Assembly: GCA_963795665.1 (NCBI GenBank)
Contig: CAWCIP010000014.1
Location: forward strand, 62,001 to 126,000
From: DASUPK01 sp963795665
GTDB lineage: Bacteria; Actinomycetota; Thermoleophilia; Solirubrobacterales; 70-9
DNA: 64,000 bases
Direction of reading: 5' to 3'
Below, piece after piece: positions 53,937 through 62,140 of the stretch (its first letter is position 1; each line of letters begins with the position of its first letter). The notes under the pieces are model-generated. The model did no database searches. It worked only from the letters and a program-made list of their open reading frames with translations, and had not been told where the DNA came from. Both the position numbers and the translations under genes were made by a program.

Positions 53937-55081
53937 ACGCCGAGACGGGCAACGACGGCGGGAACTGCGTCGTCCTCAACTCCGTCACGAAGCGCTTCGG
54001 AGAGCTGACGGCGGTCGACGCGATCGACCTGGAGATCGAAGAGGGCGAGTTCTTCACCATGCTCGGCCCGAGCGGCTGCGGCAAGACGACGACCCTGCGG
54101 ATGATCGCCGGCTTCGAGGATGTCACCGCCGGCCAGCTGACGATCGACGACGTCGACATGCTGGGGATCCCGCCCCACAAGCGGCCCACCAACACCGTCT
54201 TCCAGAGCTACGCGCTCTTCCCCCACCTGAGCGTCAAGGAGAACGTCGCCTTCGGCCTGAAGCGCAAGGGCACGGACAAGGACGAGATCGAGCGACGCGT
54301 CCGCGAGGAGCTGGAGCGCGTCGGCCTGGCCGCGGAGGCGAACCGGCGGCCCGCCCAGCTCTCGGGCGGGATGCAGCAGCGGGTCGCTCTGGCGCGCGCC
54401 CTCGTCAACCTGCCGCGGGTCCTGCTGCTCGACGAGCCGCTCGGCGCCCTCGACCTCAAGCTTCGCAAGGGCCTCCAGGTGGAGCTCAAGAAGATCCAGC
54501 GAGAGGTGGGCATCACGTTCGTCTACGTGACGCACGACCAGGAGGAGGCCCTGACGATGTCGGACCGGATCGCGGTCATGAACCGGGGCCACATCGAGCA
54601 GATCGGCGACCCGGAGGAGGTCTACAACCGGCCGACCACGACCTTCGTCGCCGGCTTCATCGGAGTCTCGAACCTGATGCCCGGGACCATTCGCAAGACC
54701 GGTGACAAGGGAGAGGTGGAGCTCGACGGCGGCGTCAAGGTGGCGACGGAGGTGAACGGATTCAGCGCCGGGGAGCGCTGTCACGCCGTCGTGCGGCCTG
54801 AGAAGCTCACGATCGGCGATGGTGGACGCGGGGACCCCAGCGTCGAAGGGCTGGTCGAAAGCTCGCTCTATCTCGGAACCGCCACGCAGCTGATCGTGCG
54901 GCTGGCGGGCGACGTGCGGATGACGGTCCTGGTCCCGAACACGGACGAGGCCGAGCGCCAGCGGCTGCCGGGCGGCGGGGCGAACGTAAAACTTTCCTGG
55001 AGTCCCGACCACATGCACGTGGTCAAGGAGTCCGCATCGGGCGGGGCAGTGCAGGATCCACAGGGGGCGGAAGCAGCTTGA
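53933..55081 (+). CDS. potA: spermidine/putrescine-type ABC transporter ATPase, operon 2
   Basis: The 382-residue ATPase has Walker A GPSGCGKTTT, FQSYALF, LSGGMQQRVALAR, VLLLDEPLGALD and YVTHDQEEA, with a C-terminal TOBE domain. The sequence is close to the first potA, but the C-terminal regulatory domain and substrate context differ, so the two systems may not be exchangeable. GTG 53933 overlaps the stress-protein stop. The first in-frame start of the next gene overlaps its end, but the real potD start lies 24 bp after the stop. Confidence 0.95.
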   Translation: MNAETGNDGGNCVVLNSVTKRFGELTAVDAIDLEIEEGEFFTMLGPSGCGKTTTLRMIAGFEDVTAGQLTIDDVDMLGIPPHKRPTNTVFQSYALFPHLSVKENVAFGLKRKGTDKDEIERRVREELERVGLAAEANRRPAQLSGGMQQRVALARALVNLPRVLLLDEPLGALDLKLRKGLQVELKKIQREVGITFVYVTHDQEEALTMSDRIAVMNRGHIEQIGDPEEVYNRPTTTFVAGFIGVSNLMPGTIRKTGDKGEVELDGGVKVATEVNGFSAGERCHAVVRPEKLTIGDGGRGDPSVEGLVESSLYLGTATQLIVRLAGDVRMTVLVPNTDEAERQRLPGGGANVKLSWSPDHMHVVKESASGGAVQDPQGAEAA

Positions 55082-55104
55082 ACGAACCGAACAGGAGGGA
55101 CACA

Positions 55105-56253
55105 GTGACGAGCAAGAGGAGATTTCGAACCCTGATCGCGGCGGGTGGGGCGCTCGTGGCCGCGATCGCTCTAGCCGCCTGCGGCGGCGGAGGCGGCATC
55201 GAGGGCGGAGGCGGCTCCGCCAACGTGACGACCGTGAAGTACCAGCCGCCACCCGGCGGGAACCTGACGATCTCGAATTGGCCGCTCTACATCGACAAGA
55301 ACACGGTCTCCGATTTCGACAAGGCCACCGGGGTCCACACGACCTACATCGAGGACGTCAACGACAACCAGGAGTTCTTCGCCAAGATGCAGCCCCTGCT
55401 GTCGAAGGGCCAGTCGGGTGGGCGGAGCATGATCGTGGTGACCGACTGGATGGCCCAGAAGATGCACGAGCTCGGCTACGTCCAGAACCTGGACAAGTCA
55501 GGAATCCCGAACGTCGAGGCCAACCTCCGGGACAACCTGAGGCATCCCACCGGCGATCCGAACCGTGACTATTCGATCCCGTGGCAGAGCGGGATGACGG
55601 GCCTGATCGTCAACACCAAGCTGGCGCCGAACGTGCACTCGATCAACGACCTGTTCGACCCGCAGTACAAGGGCAAGGTCGAGATGCTCACCGAGCTGCG
55701 CGACACGGTGCCGCTCGTGATGAAGGCGGACGGGATCGACCCGAACAAGGCGACGGAGCAGCAATGGCTGGACACGATCGACAAGCTCAAGTCGGCTGTC
55801 GCGTCCGGTCAGATCCGGCGCTTCACGGGCAACGATTACACCCGCGACATGGCCAACGGCGACGTCGCGGCGATCATCGGCTGGTCGGGCGATGCGGTGC
55901 AGCTGCAGGCCGACAACCCGGACATCGAGTTCAGGATGCCTACCGAGGGCTGCATCCTCTGGTCGGACAACATGGAGATCCCGGTCGGCGCGCCTAACCC
56001 GACGGCGGCCGAGGCCTTCATGAACTACGTCTATGACCCGAAGAATCAAGCCCAGATCGCGTCCTACAACAGCTACGTCACGCCGGTCGACGGGGTCCAG
56101 GACGTCTTCAAGACGACCAACCCCGACCTGGTGAACGATCCGCTGATCTTCCCGACGGATCAGTTCACCAGCAAGTGCTCCACCCAGCCCAACCTGACGG
56201 GCCAGGAGGAGCAGACGGTGACCAGGGCGTTCGAGGGCGTCCTGAACAGCTAG
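55105..56253 (+). CDS. potD: polyamine-type ABC substrate-binding lipoprotein, operon 2
   Basis: The 382-residue protein has a lipobox ALAAC (about residue 21) and a Gly-rich spacer. A PotD fold follows (LTISNWPLYIDKNTVSDFDKATG, YSIPWQSGMTGLIVN, IIGWSGDAVQLQADNPDIEF). The WxxP/W and acidic positions resemble PotD/PotF, which bind spermidine or putrescine. GTG 55105 was chosen over TTG 55078 because AGGAGGG (55093-55099) lies just before it and the longer form would put a polar stretch before the signal peptide. Confidence 0.93.
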   Translation: MTSKRRFRTLIAAGGALVAAIALAACGGGGGIEGGGGSANVTTVKYQPPPGGNLTISNWPLYIDKNTVSDFDKATGVHTTYIEDVNDNQEFFAKMQPLLSKGQSGGRSMIVVTDWMAQKMHELGYVQNLDKSGIPNVEANLRDNLRHPTGDPNRDYSIPWQSGMTGLIVNTKLAPNVHSINDLFDPQYKGKVEMLTELRDTVPLVMKADGIDPNKATEQQWLDTIDKLKSAVASGQIRRFTGNDYTRDMANGDVAAIIGWSGDAVQLQADNPDIEFRMPTEGCILWSDNMEIPVGAPNPTAAEAFMNYVYDPKNQAQIASYNSYVTPVDGVQDVFKTTNPDLVNDPLIFPTDQFTSKCSTQPNLTGQEEQTVTRAFEGVLNS

Positions 56254-56285
56254 ACGGAGGAGATGAGAGGCGGTGGAGACGGCTG

Positions 56286-57179
56286 ATGCGTGACCAGCGC
56301 TTGGTCGCTCTCCGCCGCCGGCTCATCCCGTACTTCCTGCTCGGGCCGGGGATCCTCTGGCTGATCCTCTTCTTCGTCGTGCCCATGTACTTCATGGGCC
56401 GCCTCTCGCTGGACTCGGGGATCTTTCCCGAGTTCCGCTTCAACTGGCAGTTCTCCAACTACACCGACGCGCTGAGCGCCTACGACACGCAGTTCTTCAG
56501 GGCGTTCAAGTACTCGGCGATCGCCACGGTCATCGGCCTGCTGATCGCATACCCGCTGGCCTACGCGATCGCCTTCAGGGGCGGGCGCTGGAAGAACGCG
56601 ATGTTGCTCGCCGTGGTCGCGCCCTTCTTCACGACCTACCTGATCCGGACGCTGGCCTGGGAGACGATCCTCTCCGACAACGGCTTCGTCGTCAACACGC
56701 TCCAGTCGCTCGGTCTGGTCTCCGAGAACGGCCGGGTCCTGGCTACCAGCGGGGCCGTGATCGCGGGGCTGACCTACAACTTCCTGCCGTTCATGATCCT
56801 GCCGATCTATGCCAGCCTCGAGCGGCTCGACACCAGCCTGATCGAGGCGGGGAAGGACCTCTACGCCTCCTCCCGCCAGGCATTTCTCAGGGTCACGCTG
56901 CCGCTCTCGATGCCGGGGGTGGTGGCGGGAACGCTGCTCACATTCATCCCGGCGACCGGCGACTACATCAACGCCCAGTTCCTCGGCGGCGCCCAGCAGT
57001 CGATGATCGGCAACGTCATCCAGTCGCTGTACCTGAAACAGACCGACTATCCGGCGGCCGCGGCCATCTCCTTCACCCTGATGGCGGCGATGCTGCTGAT
57101 CGTCTTCATCTACATCCGGATTGCCGGCTCGGAGGCGCTGATGGGCGAGGAAATCGGCGGCGCGGACGTCGTGGAGTGA
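56286..57179 (+). CDS. potB: spermidine/putrescine-type ABC permease, operon 2
   Basis: The 297-residue permease has six membrane segments. It starts LIPYFLLGPGILWLILFFVVPM and has the EAA loop EAGKDLYASSRQAFLRVTLPLSMPG plus a C-terminal helix AMLLIVFIYIRI. ATG 56286 follows GGTGGAGAC. The intact sequence can serve as a template for the broken potB of operon 1. Its stop overlaps the start of potC (TGATG). Confidence 0.94.
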   Translation: MRDQRLVALRRRLIPYFLLGPGILWLILFFVVPMYFMGRLSLDSGIFPEFRFNWQFSNYTDALSAYDTQFFRAFKYSAIATVIGLLIAYPLAYAIAFRGGRWKNAMLLAVVAPFFTTYLIRTLAWETILSDNGFVVNTLQSLGLVSENGRVLATSGAVIAGLTYNFLPFMILPIYASLERLDTSLIEAGKDLYASSRQAFLRVTLPLSMPGVVAGTLLTFIPATGDYINAQFLGGAQQSMIGNVIQSLYLKQTDYPAAAAISFTLMAAMLLIVFIYIRIAGSEALMGEEIGGADVVE

Positions 57180-58048
57180 TGGAGGCGCACGCCGCCACGC
57201 TCCCGCAGCGCCGCGAGTCCGCCGGTTCGCGGGTCTGGAAGTGGCTGAAGCGGAACGCGATCGTGATCTACGGCGCCCTGGCGATCGCCTACATGCTGAT
57301 CCCGATCGCCCTGATCGTCGTCTTCTCGTTCAACGACCCGGCGGGCAAGTTCAACTTCACCTGGCAGGGCTTCACGCTCTCCCACTGGGCACATCCCTTC
57401 GTCATCTCGGAGCTCACCGACGCGCTCCTGCTCAGTCTGAGGCTGGCCGTGCTCGCGACGCTCATCTCCACTGCGCTCGGCACGCTGATCGCGCTCGCCC
57501 TTGTCCGGTACGACTTCTTCGGCCGGCGGGCCGCGAACTACCTGATCGTCATCCCGACGGCGACGCCGGAGGTGGTCCTGGGCGCGTCGCTGCTCTCGAT
57601 GTTCCTGATCTACGGACTCCAGCTCGGCTTTTCGACCCTGGTCATCGCGCACGTCATGTTCTGCATCAGCTTCGTGGTGATCGTCGTGCGCTCACGCCTG
57701 ATCGGCTTCGATCGCAGCCTGGAGGAGGCCGCCCAGGACCTCGGCGCCGACCCAATCACGACGTTCCGCAAGATCACCCTGCCCCTGATCTGGCCCGGGA
57801 TCATCGCCGGGGCCCTGCTCGCCTTTGCCCTCTCGATCGACGACTTCGTCGTCTCCAACTTCACCGCTGGGACGGAGGTGACGTTCCCGCTCTACATCTT
57901 CGGCGCCGCCCAGCGGGGGATCCCGGTCCAGGTCTACATCATCGCCACCATGCTGTTCTCGATTAGCGTGCTCGCGATGATTTTCACGGTGTTGCAGCAG
58001 CGGCGGGCCGACCGCCTCGCCTCCGTACGTCCTGAGCAGGAGGTTTGA
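57179..58048 (+). CDS. potC: spermidine/putrescine-type ABC permease, operon 2
   Basis: The 289-residue protein has a cytoplasmic head, the first helix YGALAIAYMLIPIALIVVFSF, six helices in all and the EAA loop EEAAQDLGADPITTFRKITLPL. It completes the second transporter. GTG 57176 or ATG 57179 is the start; both overlap the potB stop. The next gene (STAS protein) starts at the base after the stop, so the stress-regulator pair is transcribed with the transporter. Confidence 0.94.
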   Translation: MEAHAATLPQRRESAGSRVWKWLKRNAIVIYGALAIAYMLIPIALIVVFSFNDPAGKFNFTWQGFTLSHWAHPFVISELTDALLLSLRLAVLATLISTALGTLIALALVRYDFFGRRAANYLIVIPTATPEVVLGASLLSMFLIYGLQLGFSTLVIAHVMFCISFVVIVVRSRLIGFDRSLEEAAQDLGADPITTFRKITLPLIWPGIIAGALLAFALSIDDFVVSNFTAGTEVTFPLYIFGAAQRGIPVQVYIIATMLFSISVLAMIFTVLQQRRADRLASVRPEQEV

Positions 58049-58453
58049 GTGCCCTCAAATCAAGGTAGTTTCGCCGGTGTGCGGACGGGGGAGATCGCGC
58101 TTGAGCGCAACGATGCAGGATTGGCAGTGCTGACCATCTCCGGCGAGCATGACCTGAGCACGGCGCCGAATCTCCGGCGCCGGCTCGACGGGTTGCTCGA
58201 CGAGGGCACTGCCACCGTCGTCGATCTCTCTCCGGCCACCTTCATAGATTCGTCGATTCTGGGCGTGATCCTCGACGGGCGCAGACGCGCAGCCGAGGCG
58301 GAGATTGGATTTGCGGTCGTCCACACAAACGGCGGCGATGCCGTGGACCGGGTCCTCGAGGTGACCGGCCTGCGCGCCGAGCTGCCTGTGCACTCCCGGC
58401 GCGAGGAAGCCATCAACCAGATCTCGGGCAACTCGGGAAAGCCACCGGCATGA
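58049..58453 (+). CDS. STAS-domain anti-sigma factor antagonist (RsbV-like)
   Basis: The 134 residues contain a STAS domain: LAVLTISGEHDLSTAPNLRRRL, VVDLSPATFIDSSILGVIL with the phosphorylatable Ser in IDSS, and a final helix. When unphosphorylated, such proteins bind the anti-sigma kinase and free the sigma factor. GTG 58049 directly follows the potC stop with no gap. The next gene is the kinase-like partner (4-bp overlap) and a SigB/F-type sigma gene converges from the other side. Confidence 0.9.
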   Translation: MPSNQGSFAGVRTGEIALERNDAGLAVLTISGEHDLSTAPNLRRRLDGLLDEGTATVVDLSPATFIDSSILGVILDGRRRAAEAEIGFAVVHTNGGDAVDRVLEVTGLRAELPVHSRREEAINQISGNSGKPPA

Positions 58454-59256
58454 ACGCCAGCGGATTCGAGCTGACGGTGCCGGCGACGGCCGAGAACGTG
58501 ATCGTCGTCCGCCAGGCCGTGGCAGGGCTGGGCGAGGCCCTCGGGCTCTCCGGGTCGCGGATCGCGGACCTGAAGACGGTGATCACCGAGGCCTGCAACA
58601 ACGTGGTCCTGCACGCGTATGACGAGGAGGCGGGGCCCCTTCAGGTGATCGCGATCCCGGGCGATGAGCAGCTCGAGATCCAGGTCGCCGACGAGGGCCA
58701 TGGCTTTCGACCGCGTGCGAGCGAGGGGGACGCCTCGCTCGGCCTCGGCCTCCCGCTGATCGCCGCGCTCTCCGACAACTTCGAGATCAGCGGCGGGTCC
58801 CACGGCAGCAGGACGACCATCCGCTTCGGCTATGCACCTCCGGAGTTCAGCGACAACGGGATCCCCACTCAAACCCCGAAGGAGCTCGCGATGGCACTCA
58901 CCCCCGGCGCGATGGTGAAGCCCGTCCTCGCCCGGGTGATCGGCGCGCTGGCCGCCAGGGCTCAGTTCTCCGTCGATCGCCTCGCCGACACGGTGCTGCT
59001 CGGCGACGCGGTCTCATCGTCCGGAGAGGATGACTTCTCGGACGGCCGCGTCGGGATCTCGATCAGGGACGGCGACGGCACGCTGGGCGTGCGCGTCGGC
59101 CCGCTGGTGGAGGGAGCCGGCGAGAAGCTGATGGCCGAGATGGATGTGCCGGGGGCCGGCTCGCTCCGCAGCCTGGCGAGCACCATGGAGATCGCGAAGG
59201 ACGAGACCTCTGAGGGAGCGGCCGTCGAGTTCCTCGTGTTCGAGGTGGAGCGCTAA
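58450..59256 (+). CDS. anti-sigma factor kinase (RsbW-like) with extra C-terminal domain
   Basis: The 268 residues begin with a GHKL ATPase domain: N-box VITEACNNVVLHAY, G1 VADEGHGF, G2 GLGLPLIAAL. After about residue 145 a second half of about 120 residues follows (ARVIGALAARAQFSVDRLADTVLLGDA, RVGISIRDGDGTLGVRVG). It resembles the same fold but lacks the N-box Asn and the Gly boxes, so it may be a degenerate duplication used for sigma binding. Usual RsbW proteins are about 140-160 residues. It overlaps the STAS gene by 4 bp and the convergent sigma gene by 4 bp. Confidence 0.85.
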   Translation: MNASGFELTVPATAENVIVVRQAVAGLGEALGLSGSRIADLKTVITEACNNVVLHAYDEEAGPLQVIAIPGDEQLEIQVADEGHGFRPRASEGDASLGLGLPLIAALSDNFEISGGSHGSRTTIRFGYAPPEFSDNGIPTQTPKELAMALTPGAMVKPVLARVIGALAARAQFSVDRLADTVLLGDAVSSSGEDDFSDGRVGISIRDGDGTLGVRVGPLVEGAGEKLMAEMDVPGAGSLRSLASTMEIAKDETSEGAAVEFLVFEVER

Positions 59257-60110
59257 CCCTCTTCTTCGGGGATCCGCTTCCTCAGCTTCTCGATGGTCGC
59301 GCGCAGGATGCGCGAGACGTGCATCTGCGAGACGCCGACCCGCTCGGCGATTTCGCTCTGCGTCATGTCCTCCACGAAGCGCAGGTGGAGGACCGTGCGG
59401 TCCCGCTCCGAGATCTCGTTGAGCACGGGCCTGATCGCCTCGCCGTACTCGACCGTGTCGAAGGAGAGGTCCTCGGCGCCGATCCTGTCGCGCAGTGGAC
59501 CCGGCTCGTCACCGTCACCGATCGTCGAGGTCGCGTCGAGGGACACCGCGTGGTGACCCTGGGCCGCGTGCATGGCCTCGAGGACCTCCTCGTCGCTCGC
59601 CTCGATGCGCTGACCGATCTCCTGGATGGTCGGCGAGTGTCCGAGCTTCGCAGGGAGCTCCGCCATCGCCCGCTCGACCTTGAGGATCCGCTCCTGTACG
59701 TCGCGCGGAACGTGGACGGACCAGCCGCGGTCGCGGAAGTGCCGCTTGAGCTCGCCCAGGATCGTGGGCACGGCGAAGGTCGAGAACGCGGTGCCGCGCT
59801 CCGGGTCGAAGCGATCGATGGCCTTGACCAGCCCGACGCTGGCGACCTGGACGAGATCGTCGAAGGGCTCGGCGCCACCGGCGTACCGAGCGGCAAGGCG
59901 CCGGGCGAGCGGCATGAACCTCTCGACCAGCTCCTCACGCACCGTCGGGGACTGATCTCTCGAATAACGCTCGAGCAGGCGCCGCTCGCCGGCCAGCTGC
60001 TCCCGGGGGCCCGGCGAGGGGATGTCAACAGCTGGGGTTTTTGCCGAGGCAGTTTCGTCCATGGATCTCGGCTCCGTGCGGCAAGCGCCAGAATCCCCCT
60101 GGCTTCCCAC
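59253..60110 (-). CDS. SigB/SigF-type RNA polymerase sigma factor
   Basis: The 285-residue protein has sigma region 2 (LVERFMPLARRLAARYAGGAEPFDDLVQVASVGLVKAI; the -10-reading RGTAFSTFAVPTILGELKRHFRD), region 3 (VPRDVQERILKVERAMAEL) and region 4 (LRFVEDMTQSEIAERVGVSQMHVSRILR). This is the stress/sporulation subfamily governed by partner-switching RsbV/RsbW proteins, which are encoded next door in convergent orientation. GTG 60110 has TACTCT (60116-60121, reverse) 5 nt upstream; ATG 60062, 16 codons on, is the alternative start. A GTTT-N17-GGGTA promoter lies 50 bp upstream. Confidence 0.93.
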   Translation of the reverse strand: MGSQGDSGACRTEPRSMDETASAKTPAVDIPSPGPREQLAGERRLLERYSRDQSPTVREELVERFMPLARRLAARYAGGAEPFDDLVQVASVGLVKAIDRFDPERGTAFSTFAVPTILGELKRHFRDRGWSVHVPRDVQERILKVERAMAELPAKLGHSPTIQEIGQRIEASDEEVLEAMHAAQGHHAVSLDATSTIGDGDEPGPLRDRIGAEDLSFDTVEYGEAIRPVLNEISERDRTVLHLRFVEDMTQSEIAERVGVSQMHVSRILRATIEKLRKRIPEEEG

Positions 60111-60159
60111 CTCCCAGAGTAGGTAGGTGCGAGCTCAAGAGCCGCCCACCCAGCCTAGC

Positions 60160-60185
60160 TACCCAGGATTACGGGGGTTCCAAAC
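60160..60185 (-). promoter_or_regulatory. SigB/SigF-type promoter of the sigma gene
   Basis: On the minus strand GTTT (60182-60185) and GGGTA (60160-60164) are 17 bp apart, matching the GTTT-N14-17-GGGTA consensus of actinobacterial SigF/SigB. It points to the sigma gene with a leader of about 40-50 nt to GTG 60110, suggesting autoregulation. Confidence 0.65.
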
Positions 60186-60233
60186 CGGCCAAACAACGCG
60201 GCACAGAGCGGAGAATAGCCTGCGGATACCCAG

Positions 60234-60257
60234 GTTTAGGCATGCGCAGGAGGGGTA
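60234..60257 (+). promoter_or_regulatory. SigB/SigF-type promoter without an adjacent ORF
   Basis: On the plus strand GTTT (60234-60237), 15 bp and GGGTA (60253-60257) match the consensus. The next gene starts 300 bp on. The transcript would begin near 60266 and run straight into the strong hairpin at 60281-60319, so a small stress-induced RNA or a long leader of the aldehyde dehydrogenase gene is possible. Confidence 0.5.
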
Positions 60258-60280
60258 AGCCAGCCTTGAGTCGAGGCAGC

Positions 60281-60319
60281 GGGCGGGCGTTCGGAGACCC
60301 CCTACTCCGGCGCCCGCCC
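60281..60319 (+). other. strong GC-rich hairpin in the 448-bp sigma/aldehyde dehydrogenase intergenic region
   Basis: GGGCGGGCGTTCGGAG (60281-60296) pairs with CTCCGGCGCCCGCCC (60305-60319) with one bulge and an 8-nt loop. A second, weaker pairing of GCCTCCGCC with GGCGCAGGC lies at about 60336-60367. The interval 60111-60558 has no coding frame that looks real; it holds the two SigF-type promoters, this hairpin and the TACGAT element of the next gene. Confidence 0.55.
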
Positions 60320-60558
60320 ACATATTCAAGATGCCTCGCCTCCGCCGGGTTTTCAGCCTCGGCGCAGGCGGGCGGATAGGGCGGCCGGTTTCCTTCTCCC
60401 CCTGGCCGTCCTACCCCGCCTTGTCTGTTTAGGGACGTGGGGCCGTGCGCGGCAGCCGCCTACTGCTCGCTGCTGTGGACGCAGCCTCGCACGGCGGCCG
60501 CCACACCCGGCCCCAAGTCACTGCTCGCCCGGCGTAGCTCCTCAATACGATCGAGGTC

Positions 60559-62028
60559 ATGGCCCAGCTTGAGACACGGATGCTCATCAACGGTGAGGGA
60601 GTCGCCGGTAATGGGGCGCCGCTCGAGGTTGAGAATCCCTATACCGAGGAGAACGTTGCTTCGGTGGGGACGGCGGATGCGGAGCAGCTCGATGCCGCTT
60701 TTGCCGCCGCCGGTGAGGGCGCGCGCGAGTGGGCCTCCACACCGGCCGTCGACCGCGGTGAGCTTCTGCGGGAGGTCGCGACCCGGTTACGGGCGCGGAC
60801 CGACGAGCTCGCCGAGGTGATGACGCTCGAGGGTGGGAAGCCCCTGGTCGAGAACTCGGATGAGGTCGGTTGGACCGCGGCCTGCTTCGACTACTACGCC
60901 GAGATCGGGCGGGATTCCGCCGGACGGGTGATTCCCTCGATCGAGTCGAGCCAGCTCTCCCTGGTGCTCAAGGAGCCCCTCGGGGTGATCGGATGCATCG
61001 TGCCCTGGAACTACCCGCTGCTGCTCCTGGCCTGGAAGATGGCGCCGGCGCTGGCGGCGGGGAACACGCTGGTCGCCAAGCCCTCGGAGCTCACCCCGCT
61101 CTCCACCCTGATGCTTGCTCCCTGCCTCGACCACCTGCCGCCCGGCGTCGTCAACCTGCTCGCCGGCGGCCCGGAGATCGGGGCCGCGATCGCGTCCGAG
61201 CCGCGAATCGACGGAATCGCCTTCACCGGCTCCGTGGCGACCGGAAAGAAGGTCGCACAGGCCTGCGTCGACCGCATGGCGCGCGTCAACCTCGAGATGG
61301 GCGGGAAGGACCCCTTCATCGTCTGCTCAGACGTCGCCGATCGGATCGACGTGGCCGCCAAGGGCGGGGCCTGGGCGGCGTTCCTCAACTCGGGGCAGGT
61401 GTGCACCTCCGCGGAGCGGTTCTACGTGCTGGATGACGTCTACGACGACTACCTGTCGGCGTTCGTCGACTACACGAAGGACCTGGTGATCGGCGATCCC
61501 ATGCGAAGCGACACCGACATCGGGCCGATGGTCTCGGCGGACCAGCGCCAGAAGGTCGCCACGCAGGTGGAGGCCGCCGTGGGCGCCGGCGCCGAGCTGG
61601 TCATCGGGGGCGACTCGGGCGGTCAGGAGCGCGGGCACTTCTTCTCGCCGGCGGTGATCACCGGCGCGCCCGCCGACACCGACCTGCTGCGGGAGGAGAC
61701 CTTCGGCCCGGTGGCGCCCCTCGTTCGCGTCAAGAGCCTGGACGAGGCAATCGAGCTCGCCAACTCGACCCCGTACGGGCTCGGGGCCAACATCTACACG
61801 GAGGACTTCAAGACCATCCTGCGCTGCATGCGCGAGGTGAAGGCCGGCACCGTCTGGTTCAACGACCCGCTCACCGACAACGATGCGGGGCCGTTCGGCG
61901 GCTACAAGCAATCCGGGCTGGGGCGCGAGCTGGGGCGCGAGGGCCTGGAGGCCTTCCAGGAGACGAAGCACGTCCACATCGAGAGCGAGGTGGCGCCCAA
62001 GGAGTGGTGGTACCCCTACTCGCGCTAG
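60559..62028 (+). CDS. aldehyde dehydrogenase
   Basis: The 489-residue enzyme has GVIGCIVPWNYPLLLLAWK, FTGSVATGKKV, LEMGGKDPFIV (catalytic Glu), LNSGQVCTSAERF (catalytic Cys) and FGGYKQSGLGRELGREGL. It belongs to the broad betaine/aminoaldehyde group; the substrate is unknown, and proximity to a decarboxylase would fit an aminoaldehyde. TACGAT (60546-60551) lies 7 nt before the ATG. The TAG stop runs into repeat element copy B. Confidence 0.92.
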   Translation: MAQLETRMLINGEGVAGNGAPLEVENPYTEENVASVGTADAEQLDAAFAAAGEGAREWASTPAVDRGELLREVATRLRARTDELAEVMTLEGGKPLVENSDEVGWTAACFDYYAEIGRDSAGRVIPSIESSQLSLVLKEPLGVIGCIVPWNYPLLLLAWKMAPALAAGNTLVAKPSELTPLSTLMLAPCLDHLPPGVVNLLAGGPEIGAAIASEPRIDGIAFTGSVATGKKVAQACVDRMARVNLEMGGKDPFIVCSDVADRIDVAAKGGAWAAFLNSGQVCTSAERFYVLDDVYDDYLSAFVDYTKDLVIGDPMRSDTDIGPMVSADQRQKVATQVEAAVGAGAELVIGGDSGGQERGHFFSPAVITGAPADTDLLREETFGPVAPLVRVKSLDEAIELANSTPYGLGANIYTEDFKTILRCMREVKAGTVWFNDPLTDNDAGPFGGYKQSGLGRELGREGLEAFQETKHVHIESEVAPKEWWYPYSR

Positions 62029-62106
62029 CGGCCACCAGGTCGCTCCACTTCGGAGCGAAGGGCGAAGCCCGTGGCGACTTATGAGGGGGCGACCGCTGGT
62101 GGCCGC
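62028..62106 (+). repeat. 79-bp intergenic repeat element, copy B
   Basis: Perfect 11-bp inverted arms GCGGCCACCAG (62028-62038) and CTGGTGGCCGC (62096-62106) enclose a core (62042-62080) that matches the reverse complement of 14185-14223. Read in the direction of the upstream gene, both copies begin right after a TAG stop with CGGCC, carry GGAGCGAAGGGCG and end in GGCCGCG. Differences in the arms are compensated to keep pairing, which favours a functional hairpin. Confidence 0.7.
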
Positions 62107-62140
62107 GGTCTGATGGCGAAGCCGTGGATACGATCGCCTA

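Noticed and set aside
55078..55104. TTG 55078 as the start of the second potD
   Set aside because: A ribosome-binding site lies inside this extension, and GTG 55105 begins a normal lipoprotein signal peptide.
60165..60195. GGGGGTTCCAAACC resembling a tRNA T-loop
   Set aside because: No matching acceptor stem, anticodon arm or CCA end nearby; the segment is explained by the SigF-type promoter.
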